NCBI GenBank assembly: GCA_036555325.1
Contig: DATBLQ010000037.1
Coordinates: 26,373 to 90,372 of the forward strand
DNA: 64,000 bases
Direction of reading: 5' to 3'
From: DATBLQ01 sp036555325
GTDB taxonomy: Bacteria > Pseudomonadota > Alphaproteobacteria > Rhizobiales > Aestuariivirgaceae
Below are positions 42,617-49,937 of this stretch, piece after piece (position 1 is the stretch's first letter; every line of letters starts with the position of its first letter). The notes beneath the pieces were generated by a model, which did no database searches, was not told the origin of the DNA, and worked only from the letters and a program-made list of their open reading frames with translations. A program made the translations under genes and the position numbers.

Positions 42617-42853
42617 ATGAAAGCGTTTTTCGTTCACATCAAATGCGAGTTGGGAGCTGCTTACAAGGTGGCGACTGCGGTCGCCGATGCTGAAATTGCT
42701 TCCGAAATCTATTCCACCGCGGGCGACTACGACCTGCTGGTGAAATTCTATGTTGAGGAGAACGTGGACATCGGCCATTTCGTAAACGAGAGGCTGCACA
42801 CGATCCCCGGTATCAGGGATACCCACACCATCATCACGTTTCGAGCCTTTTGA
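42617..42853 (+). CDS. stand-alone Lrp/AsnC effector-binding domain protein
   Basis: At 78 residues this is only the C-terminal RAM domain of Lrp/AsnC regulators, with AFFVHIKCELGAAYKVA, the GDYDLLVKFYV ligand-pocket strand and the end PGIRDTHTIITF. There is no helix-turn-helix, and none upstream in frame. Such single-domain proteins are known in bacteria and archaea. They oligomerise and bind amino acids but are not DNA binders by themselves. It starts after the Liv terminator, so it has its own promoter or read-through. Its stop overlaps the next ATG by one base. Confidence 0.85.
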   Translation: MKAFFVHIKCELGAAYKVATAVADAEIASEIYSTAGDYDLLVKFYVEENVDIGHFVNERLHTIPGIRDTHTIITFRAF

Positions 42854-43593
42854 TGGTCCTTAACATCCCAATCGTTTTAGTCTTTTACCTATTAACGGCG
42901 GGCGAGTTGTTTGCTGCAGACGCCGCCGAAAGAGAGGTTCTCGGCTTCTCCCCTGACGGCCGCTATTTCGCTTTTGAACAGTTCGGCATTCAAGACGGCT
43001 CGGGGTTTCCCTATTCCGAGATCGTGCTAATCGACCTTGAAGCTGACAAGTGGGTCGAAGGAACGCCGATTCGCGTGCGGCTTGAGGACGAAAGTCAAAG
43101 CCTCCAAAAGGCTCGTCGTCAGGCAAGGGATCAAGCCGAACCTCATCTGGCAAAAATGGCGATTGAAAACAATGCTCTCATCCTTGCCAGCAATTCGGTC
43201 TATCAGGAAATGCCAAATCCGCGAGCAATGACCTTTCGCACCTTCTATACGACCTTCGGGCACCTCGAGCCGATCGATCCTGCAAATGAGAACGCAATAG
43301 GCATCCTTCTCGACGAATTCGTCCTACCCACGCCGGAAGGCTGTCCGATTGGCGATACGCCCATGGCTGGATTTGCGCTGAAAGCAAGGCGCGGCAGCGA
43401 AGCCTATGTCGAGGTTCATCGCGATACGACGATTCCGCCCTCGCGCGGCTGCCCCCTCAGATACTCCCTATCGGATGCGGTAGCATTATCGACCGCTGAT
43501 GGTAACACGCAAAAATTGGTTATGCTGGTCAACGTATTTTCCTTCGGCTTTGAAGGCGCCGACCGCCGCTTTATTGCCGTACCGGTGAACTGA
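42853..43593 (+). CDS. DUF2259-like predicted secreted protein
   Basis: The 246-residue protein has a hydrophobic signal peptide (about residues 4-20, cleavage near LFAADA). A body follows with LGFSPDGRYFAFEQFGIQDGSGFPYSEI and the YSLSDAV region, matching the DUF2259 family of predicted secreted proteins. The FSPDGRYFAF segment resembles a beta-propeller-like strand. The function is unknown. Its ATG overlaps the previous stop by one base (TGATG), implying coupled expression with the Lrp/AsnC-domain protein. It ends 16 bases before purB. Confidence 0.75.
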   Translation: MVLNIPIVLVFYLLTAGELFAADAAEREVLGFSPDGRYFAFEQFGIQDGSGFPYSEIVLIDLEADKWVEGTPIRVRLEDESQSLQKARRQARDQAEPHLAKMAIENNALILASNSVYQEMPNPRAMTFRTFYTTFGHLEPIDPANENAIGILLDEFVLPTPEGCPIGDTPMAGFALKARRGSEAYVEVHRDTTIPPSRGCPLRYSLSDAVALSTADGNTQKLVMLVNVFSFGFEGADRRFIAVPVN

Positions 43594-43609
43594 ACACTAA
43601 GTCCCCAAC

Positions 43610-44923
43610 ATGATCCCCCGCTATGCACGCCCCGAGATGTCCTCCATTTGGAGCTCCGATACGCGTTATCGCATCTGGTTCGAAATCGAGGCTCATGCCG
43701 CCGACGCCATGGCAGATCTTGGTCTCATCCCCAAGGGTGCTGCGCAAACGCTTTGGCAAAAGGGCAAGAACGCAAAGTTCGATGCCGCCCGCATCGCGGC
43801 GATCGAAGCCACGGTAAAGCATGATGTGATTGCGTTTCTGACTCATCTCGCCGAGATCGTTGGGCCCGAGGCGCGTTTTGTTCACCAGGGAATGACCTCC
43901 TCGGACGTATTGGATACCTGCCTGAACGTACAACTCGTTCGCGCCTCCGACATTTTGCTGACCGACCTTGACGAGCTGCTGTCCGCTCTCAAGAAACGCG
44001 CCTTTGAGCACAAAAACACGCCGTGTATCGGCAGAAGTCACGGCATCCACGCCGAGCCCACGACCTTCGGCCTGAAGCTTGCCTACGCTTATGCCGAGTT
44101 TGCTCGCGCCCGCGAGCGGCTGAGCCGCGCGCGCCGCGAGGTGGCCACGTGTGCCCTTTCAGGCGCGGTCGGCACCTTCGCAAACGTCGATCCCCGCATC
44201 GAGGCTCATGTCGCCAAGCAAATGGGACTAGAGGTGGAGCCGATATCGACACAGATCATTCCGCGCGACCGCCATGCAATGTATTTCGCCACCCTGGCGG
44301 TCATCGCAAGTTCAGTGGAGCGGCTGGCCACCGAAATCCGGCATTTGCAAAGAACTGAAGTTCTGGAAGCGGAAGAGCACTTCTCCGAGGGCCAAAAAGG
44401 GTCCTCCGCAATGCCGCATAAGCGCAACCCCGTCTTGTCCGAAAACCTCACGGGTCTGGCGCGCCTGATTAGATCCGCCGTCGTGCCCGCCTTGGAAAAT
44501 GTCGTGCTGTGGCACGAGCGGGATATTTCCCACTCTTCGGTGGAGCGCGGGATCGCCCCTGACACGACAGTTCACCTGGATTTCGCCCTCGATCGGTTAA
44601 CCAACATCATCTCGAAACTTGTTGTCTACCCCGACAACATGGAGGCGAACCTGCATAGGCTCGGCGGCCTCGTTCATTCGCAACGCGTTCTCCTGGCCCT
44701 TGTTCAAAAGGGTCTAGGGCGCGACGAGGCTTACGCGTTGGTGCAGCGAGTTGCCATGCCGGTCTGGAAGACCAAGGTCGATTTCGCCTCGCTTCTCAAG
44801 TCGAATCCTGCGGTTGCGAAACTCCTCACGCCAAGCGAAATCGATGAGTTGTTCGATTTGCGCTACCACATGAAGCATGTCGATTTGATTTTCAGTCGCG
44901 TATTCGATCAAAGCTACCTTTAA
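43610..44923 (+). CDS. purB: adenylosuccinate lyase
   Basis: The 437-residue protein is a fumarase/aspartase superfamily lyase with the signature GSSAMPHKRNP. It also has HQGMTSSDVLDTCL near the start of the catalytic part and RSHGIHAEPTTFG in the middle. It cleaves SAICAR and adenylosuccinate in purine synthesis, releasing fumarate. The ATG at 43610 gives the usual N-terminus MIPRYARPEMSSIW. It is convergent with the L,D-transpeptidase gene, 4 bases away. Other purine genes (purC, S, Q, L) follow about 3.3 kb downstream. Confidence 0.97.
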   Translation: MIPRYARPEMSSIWSSDTRYRIWFEIEAHAADAMADLGLIPKGAAQTLWQKGKNAKFDAARIAAIEATVKHDVIAFLTHLAEIVGPEARFVHQGMTSSDVLDTCLNVQLVRASDILLTDLDELLSALKKRAFEHKNTPCIGRSHGIHAEPTTFGLKLAYAYAEFARARERLSRARREVATCALSGAVGTFANVDPRIEAHVAKQMGLEVEPISTQIIPRDRHAMYFATLAVIASSVERLATEIRHLQRTEVLEAEEHFSEGQKGSSAMPHKRNPVLSENLTGLARLIRSAVVPALENVVLWHERDISHSSVERGIAPDTTVHLDFALDRLTNIISKLVVYPDNMEANLHRLGGLVHSQRVLLALVQKGLGRDEAYALVQRVAMPVWKTKVDFASLLKSNPAVAKLLTPSEIDELFDLRYHMKHVDLIFSRVFDQSYL

Positions 44924-44927
44924 TCGG

Positions 44928-45359
44928 CTACCAGTGAATTCGAATGCGCGTGTGGTCGAATCCGTATCTCAGCACGAGATGGTAGAGCCTTCTGGCATTG
45001 CTCGGATGGAGCCTGACGCACCCGTGCGATGCTCTTCGGCCGAGCCGCTTGACGTATTGTGTACCGTGGATCGCATATCCCCCGCGAAAGAATACCGAAT
45101 GCGGCATCGGCGAGTTCTCATATTTGCTCGAATAGTGCATGCGCCGCAAAAGATACGGCCTATAGCTTCCCGTAGGCGTGCCATAACCGCTTCGCCCGGT
45201 CGAAACCGGCCAGCGAGCGTAGGTTGAGCCCCCAACGGTGACCGTCATGACCTGCCGCGACAAGTCAATGTTAGCGACCAGATTTGCACTCGCTGAGGGA
45301 GGGAAAAGCAAAAGCGCGGCGAGCGCCAAAACAACGGAGGTGCGATGAACGGAGCGCAT
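44928..45359 (-). CDS. L,D-transpeptidase (YkuD domain)
   Basis: The 143-residue protein has a signal peptide (hydrophobic residues about 8-24, ending near SASA) followed by a short YkuD domain. The active-site motif SHGCVRL occupies 111-117 with the catalytic Cys114, and an upstream His (IHGTQ, His98) is also conserved. Such enzymes form 3-3 peptidoglycan cross-links or attach proteins in the periplasm. It is a minimal form without LysM or peptidoglycan-binding domains. It is antisense-oriented to purB and ends within 4 bases of it. Confidence 0.92.
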   Translation of the reverse strand: MRSVHRTSVVLALAALLLFPPSASANLVANIDLSRQVMTVTVGGSTYARWPVSTGRSGYGTPTGSYRPYLLRRMHYSSKYENSPMPHSVFFRGGYAIHGTQYVKRLGRRASHGCVRLHPSNARRLYHLVLRYGFDHTRIRIHW

Positions 45360-45526
45360 GGACGAAACTCAGCGGTAAGCGGCGAGCGTAGAACGGCAAA
45401 CAAAATCATGAATCAGGACCTCGACTGGATCAAGGTGCCTGGCCATCACAAACGCGCGAAATCAACAATGGTTCATGTGCTCGCCCATCAGAGCCCCGGG
45501 TTGACGCACCGCCGCTTGGGCAAACA

Positions 45527-46765
45527 TTAATCGAACAGGAATTCGCGCCCAATTTTTACAAGGCGAACACCATTATAGGAGATGATATCGGCGGTGGCGT
45601 AGGTTTCGGAAAGCGTGGCGGGAAGGAAGCTGCCGGTCCCAACCATATCAAGCGGGGCGTTGGCTGCTCCCATGACCTGACATTTCTGCGGATCGAACCC
45701 CGACGACCCGACAATCCTTGCTTGCGGGAATCCAGCCTTGTCTAGGGCCCGTCGAACATGAATGATTGACGCAACCGAAACCCCCTTGCCGAACAATATG
45801 CGGCGCACCTTGTCGACCAGGATGTTGTTCGGGTCGAGCTGGAAGGCTCTCTGCCCAAGAACTTTTTCGACGATATTGTACTCACCTGTCACGCCGAGCC
45901 ACACGCCTACAATCTCGACCGACTTCTCATAATCGAGACCCTCGGCGAATCTCCCGCCATGAGTGTCAAGCCGTATACCGAAGAGCTTACCTTTCGACTG
46001 AAGTTTTTGATCGTTGTAGAACCAATCAGCGCACCTCAGCGCGTCCGACACCTCATGGCCGGTGTAGTCGACCAGAGCCGTCAAGATTGTCGCCTCGCTG
46101 ATGGTCTCGGCAAATAACTTCAGCGCTTTCAGCACATCGCCCCCCGTATAGCCGACGAGCGAGTGTGGCATCGTGCCTTTGCCCTTCGCCGTGCCGAAAA
46201 ATGGCGCTGTCATGTCCTGCGAGGACCCGACAAACCCTTTGACTTTCGGATTTACCCGGCGTGCCGCCTCCGACCCGATGGATGCGCCGTAGGCTCCCAA
46301 GAGATTCATGTCTGCGCCGGTGCCGTGGCGCGCGTGCATGTCGAGAAATTCGGCATATGGCACCGCCAGGCACATTTCGTAAGCGTTGTTGGCCGAAACA
46401 CACGGAAATCCGATCTTCTGCAGAAAAAGGGTCTCGACTTCCGAAAGCCGCGCCATCGGACCGGTGATTTCCATCATCTTGACCTCGGATGGAACAAGCT
46501 CACCTTCGGCGAAGAAGCGCTTAACGCGCGCCTCCGGCACCGTTCGTCGCACCAGCCGTTCTGCCGGCTCGAGTGCCGCAATGACTCTCCGCCGCATGAA
46601 AATCGCGAATGTCACCTCAACATCGCCATGGGCCGCGACGATGCGCGAAGTATGCGTAAAATATTTGTCGCTCTGCTCCGATACCGCCCCGGCCTGGAGG
46701 CATAGATCGACGATTTTCTCCAGTGTTGCTTCGCGGCTGAGTGAAACGGGTGTTTTCTGGTCCAT
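45527..46765 (-). CDS. nicotinate phosphoribosyltransferase-like protein
   Basis: The 412-residue protein resembles nicotinate/nicotinamide phosphoribosyltransferases in length and in segments such as FGIRLDTHGGRFAEGLDYE (ribose-phosphate binding) and GSSGFDPQKCQVMGAANAPLDMVGTGSFL (PRPP/phosphate loop). It would convert nicotinate to NAMN in NAD salvage, using ATP. The ATG at 46765 has AAGGAAGG about 6 bases upstream; an upstream frame adds only 10 residues. It follows the HpcH-type aldolase gene on the same strand by 55 bases. Its exact substrate among PncB-like proteins is not certain. Confidence 0.85.
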   Translation of the reverse strand: MDQKTPVSLSREATLEKIVDLCLQAGAVSEQSDKYFTHTSRIVAAHGDVEVTFAIFMRRRVIAALEPAERLVRRTVPEARVKRFFAEGELVPSEVKMMEITGPMARLSEVETLFLQKIGFPCVSANNAYEMCLAVPYAEFLDMHARHGTGADMNLLGAYGASIGSEAARRVNPKVKGFVGSSQDMTAPFFGTAKGKGTMPHSLVGYTGGDVLKALKLFAETISEATILTALVDYTGHEVSDALRCADWFYNDQKLQSKGKLFGIRLDTHGGRFAEGLDYEKSVEIVGVWLGVTGEYNIVEKVLGQRAFQLDPNNILVDKVRRILFGKGVSVASIIHVRRALDKAGFPQARIVGSSGFDPQKCQVMGAANAPLDMVGTGSFLPATLSETYATADIISYNGVRLVKIGREFLFD

Positions 46766-46820
46766 GGTCGGCCTTCCTTGGCAAGCTTCGCGCAAGTGCC
46801 GTCGAGCGTCAAATCCTGTG

Positions 46821-47579
46821 CTATTCTTTCAATATTTGCTCAATGCCGCGACCGAGGTAGACGGCATCGGAGCCCACCGGAAAGTATGTGTATCCTAATG
46901 ACAGGTATCTTCGCGCCAAAGCCATGTTGGCGCAATAGATGCCGCAGATAATGTTCGCCTTCTTCGCTGCCTTTGCGATAGTGCCGATCGCCTGTTGTGT
47001 TTCATCAAGCTGCGTGTCGTTGGATCTGCCGTTGGTAAGCGATATCGATAAGTCTGACGGGCCAACGAAAACTCCGTCAAGCCCCGCCGTTGCGCAGATT
47101 GCATCGACGGCCTCCAGTGCCTGCCGCGTCTCGACCATGGCGAAGGCCATTACGATGTTGTTCGCCTTCTGCAGATATTCGCTAGGAGCCATTCCTGAAA
47201 TGGATGTGGCCGCATAAGATCCCCAACTGCGCTCACCCACCGGCGGATACTTTGTGAACGAAACGAGCCGCCGCGCATCTTGTGGCGTATTCACCATTGG
47301 CATGACGATCCCTTGCGCCCCGACATCAAGCAGCCGGCCGGCGGTTCCCCAGCCCTCCAAAGGAACACGGACGATGGGAGCTTTTTCGTAGGCTAGCGCA
47401 ACTTGTACGAGGCTCACCGCCTCGCCGAAATCCATGAGCCCATGCTGCATGTCGATAGCGACGGCGCCAAACTCAGACCGCGCCATAACGGCAGCTTGTG
47501 AAACGCCGGGAAATCCGATCCAACAAGAGTATAGCGGTTTTCCAGACGTGAACTTCTGTCTTAGTGATGGAATTGCCAA
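46821..47579 (-). CDS. HpcH/HpaI family class II aldolase
   Basis: The 252-residue TIM-barrel protein shows the HpaI-type pattern: a catalytic His in IDMQHGLMDF, the metal-binding Glu in FAMVETRQAL, and Asp in FVGPSDLSISL. The phosphate/carboxylate loop is GAQGIVMPMVNT. Family members cleave 2-keto-3-deoxy acids or malyl-type substrates to pyruvate and an aldehyde. The gene is between the DUF1476 and nicotinate phosphoribosyltransferase-like genes on the same strand. No dedicated pathway is nearby, so its substrate is open. Confidence 0.88.
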   Translation of the reverse strand: MAIPSLRQKFTSGKPLYSCWIGFPGVSQAAVMARSEFGAVAIDMQHGLMDFGEAVSLVQVALAYEKAPIVRVPLEGWGTAGRLLDVGAQGIVMPMVNTPQDARRLVSFTKYPPVGERSWGSYAATSISGMAPSEYLQKANNIVMAFAMVETRQALEAVDAICATAGLDGVFVGPSDLSISLTNGRSNDTQLDETQQAIGTIAKAAKKANIICGIYCANMALARRYLSLGYTYFPVGSDAVYLGRGIEQILKE

Positions 47580-47603
47580 GGAACGCTCCGCAAACCAGCC
47601 TGT

Positions 47604-47930
47604 CTAATCTAGTGCGTTTTGAATCTGATCGACCGCCGTTAACATCAGCTCATCCATGGTCCGGCGTATTTGATGATCGGACTGCGCAACCTTTTTCGCA
47701 TCGAAATCCGCCCGCACTTTCCGGAAAACATCTTCATCGCCAGGTTCGGTGAAATCCGCGCTTACGACGGTCCGCGCGTAGGCTTCCGCTTCGGGGCCTG
47801 TCAAGCCTAGCTTTTCCGCCGCCCACAGCCCGAGGAGCTTGTTTCGCCGTGCAACAGCCTTGAACCGCAATTCCTGGTCATGCGCGAATTTGCTTTCGAA
47901 ACCTTCTTTTCGCTTATCGAAAGTGGTCAT
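47604..47930 (-). CDS. F1-ATPase inhibitor zeta subunit (DUF1476)
   Basis: This 108-residue, highly charged helical protein begins MTTFDKRKEGFESKFAHDQE, the typical N-terminus of DUF1476 proteins. In Paracoccus and relatives these inhibit F1FO-ATPase hydrolysis by inserting their N-terminus into the F1 rotor. The ATG at 47930 has AGGAG 9 bases upstream; an extended start at 47990 is not needed. The genomic position next to purC on the opposite strand is common in Hyphomicrobiales. It acts in the cytoplasm at the membrane face. Confidence 0.93.
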   Translation of the reverse strand: MTTFDKRKEGFESKFAHDQELRFKAVARRNKLLGLWAAEKLGLTGPEAEAYARTVVSADFTEPGDEDVFRKVRADFDAKKVAQSDHQIRRTMDELMLTAVDQIQNALD

Positions 47931-48262
47931 CGGCCACTGCTCCTTGAAATCGTTCAATATTGGGTCACTGTGACAGATAGCTGCGCTCACCGGTTAAATC
48001 AACTCCTGGTGCGACCCTTTGCTGCCCTAATCTTGTGCACCAATTGGCATACTGTTTGGCCTGTTGTATTGAGCTGTTGATGCCGCCATGTGTTGGTTCG
48101 GACAAGGTTGTTTCGCTCCGAAACCTCCACTATTCTTTGACTACCTTAGAGGCGACAAAGCGAATCGACACCTCCAAGACATGGTAAGCCAAAGGCTCCC
48201 AACGCACGCTCTTGAAGCCGGAATGGGAAGACGACGTCTTTGAGGAAAGGGGAATGAGGTAC
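47931..48262. other. 332-base divergent intergenic region
   Basis: This region lies between the DUF1476 gene (minus) and purC (plus) and should hold both promoters. A TTGACT near 48138 is a possible -35 for purC without a clear -10. I see no PurR-type palindrome, tRNA or convincing small gene. Confidence 0.4.
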
Positions 48263-49033
48263 ATGAACCAGCGCCGCACCCGCGTATATGAGGGCAAGGC
48301 CAAGATACTATATGAAGGCCCTGAACCCGGTACTCTGATTGTCCACTACAAGGATGATACCACCGCCTTCAATAATCAAAAAAAACAGGTGATTGACGGG
48401 AAAGGCGTTTTGAACAACCGCATCTCGGAGCTGATTTTCTCCAAGCTGAACGATATCGGAGTGCCTACGCATTTTCTGAAGCGCCTCAACATGCGCGAAC
48501 AGCTCATTCGTGCGGTTGAAATAATTCCCCTCGAGGTCGTTGTGCGGAACGTTGCAGCGGGCTCCCTCGCCAAACGGCTTGGGCTCGCTGAGGGTACCGC
48601 CCTGCCCCGCTCGATCATCGAATTCTATTACAAGAACGATGAGCTCGGAGATCCCATGGTCTCCGAGGAGCACATCACCGCCTTTGGCTGGGCCAATCCC
48701 CAGGAAATTGATGACGTCATGGCGCTCGCCATTCGCATCAATGATTTCTTGTCCGGGTTGTTCCTGGGCATAGGCATCCGCCTTGTCGATTTTAAGCTCG
48801 AATTTGGTCGCCTTTACGAAGGCGAAATGATGAGGATAGTGCTCGCCGACGAAATCAGTCCCGATTCCTGCCGCCTTTGGGATATCAAGACCAACGAAAA
48901 GCTCGACAAAGACCGTTTCCGGCGCGACCTCGGCGGGTTGGTCGAAGCATATCAGGATGTCGCACGCCGGCTCGGCATCATCGAAGGCGAACTATCAGAA
49001 CGGCCGAAGCCGAAGCTGGTCAAATCCGACTAG
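48263..49033 (+). CDS. purC: phosphoribosylaminoimidazole-succinocarboxamide synthase
   Basis: The 256-residue protein has the SAICAR synthetase motifs RVYEGKAKILYEG, DDTTAFN, KGVLNNRISE, and the signature LVDFKLEFG with ADEISPDSCRLW. It joins aspartate to CAIR in purine synthesis. The start at 48263 (MNQRRTRVYEGK) matches the usual family N-terminus; an ATG 9 bases upstream (48254) is possible. purS begins 2 bases after its stop, so purC, S, Q and L form one operon. Confidence 0.97.
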   Translation: MNQRRTRVYEGKAKILYEGPEPGTLIVHYKDDTTAFNNQKKQVIDGKGVLNNRISELIFSKLNDIGVPTHFLKRLNMREQLIRAVEIIPLEVVVRNVAAGSLAKRLGLAEGTALPRSIIEFYYKNDELGDPMVSEEHITAFGWANPQEIDDVMALAIRINDFLSGLFLGIGIRLVDFKLEFGRLYEGEMMRIVLADEISPDSCRLWDIKTNEKLDKDRFRRDLGGLVEAYQDVARRLGIIEGELSERPKPKLVKSD

Positions 49034-49035
49034 CG

Positions 49036-49275
49036 ATGAAGGCGAGGATCACCATTACTCTCAAGCATGGCGTGCTCGATCCTCAGGGCAAGGCCATCGA
49101 AGGCGCGCTGGGATCTTTGGGTTTCACCGGAGTGGAGAATGTTCGTCAGGGTAAATACATCGAGTTGGACGTCACGGAGACCAACACGGATCAGGCAAGA
49201 TCCAAGCTCAAGGCCATGTGCGAGAAGCTTCTCGCCAACACCGTAATCGAGAACTATCACATCGACCTGGGATGA
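49036..49275 (+). CDS. purS: phosphoribosylformylglycinamidine synthase subunit PurS
   Basis: The 79-residue protein has the PurS pattern: KARITITLKHGVLDPQGKAIEGAL, then GKYIELDV and the last strand NYHIDLG. It bridges PurQ and PurL in the three-part FGAM synthase used with small PurL proteins. Its TGA overlaps the purQ ATG by 3 bases. Confidence 0.96.
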   Translation: MKARITITLKHGVLDPQGKAIEGALGSLGFTGVENVRQGKYIELDVTETNTDQARSKLKAMCEKLLANTVIENYHIDLG

Positions 49276-49937
49276 AATCGGCTATCATTCTGTTTCCCGG
49301 CATCAACCGCGATGGCGACATGCGCAAGGCGCTGGAGTCGGTCACCGGTACTCGACCCATCACGGTTTGGCATGGAGAAAGCGAGTTGCCGAATGTCGAG
49401 TTGGCGGTCATTCCCGGTGGTTTCTCATATGGAGACTACCTGCGCTGCGGCGCCATTGCCGCTCGTTCTCCCATCATGGCCGACGTCAAAGCAAAGGCGG
49501 CAAGGGGCCTCAAGGTTCTTGGAGTCTGCAACGGTTTCCAGATTCTCACCGAAGCTGGCTTGCTGCCGGGCGTTCTTGTCAGAAACTCCGGTCTCAAGTT
49601 TGTCTGCCGCCAGGTGAAGCTCAAGGTGGAGAACAATCGTACCTTCTTCACTAACCGCCTACAGAAGGGCACGGTCGTACGCTGTCCTGTCGCCCACGGC
49701 GAGGGTAATTACTTTGCCGATGCCAAAACGGTTGCACGCCTCGAGGATGAAGGGCGTATCGTGTTCCGTTATGTCGAAGAGACAAATCCAAATGGCGCAG
49801 TGAGTGACATTGCCGGCATCATCAATGAAGCCGGCAACGTCATCGGGTTGATGCCGCATCCAGAGAACATGATTGAGGCTCTACATGGTGCGAGCGATTG
49901 CCGTCCGCTGTTCGAAAGTCTCCGGGTGGCGGCGTGA
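49272..49937 (+). CDS. purQ: phosphoribosylformylglycinamidine synthase subunit PurQ (glutaminase)
   Basis: A 221-residue class I glutamine amidotransferase. It has PGGFSYGDYLRCGAIAA, the nucleophile elbow GVCNGFQ with catalytic Cys, and the His-Glu pair in MPHPENM. It supplies ammonia from glutamine to PurL. The coding sequence overlaps purS at its start and purL at its end. Confidence 0.97.
   Translation: MKSAIILFPGINRDGDMRKALESVTGTRPITVWHGESELPNVELAVIPGGFSYGDYLRCGAIAARSPIMADVKAKAARGLKVLGVCNGFQILTEAGLLPGVLVRNSGLKFVCRQVKLKVENNRTFFTNRLQKGTVVRCPVAHGEGNYFADAKTVARLEDEGRIVFRYVEETNPNGAVSDIAGIINEAGNVIGLMPHPENMIEALHGASDCRPLFESLRVAA

Noticed and set aside
45345..45530. 61-codon plus-strand frame between the L,D-transpeptidase and nicotinate phosphoribosyltransferase-like genes
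   Set aside because: It overlaps the start of the transpeptidase gene in antisense and has no family features.
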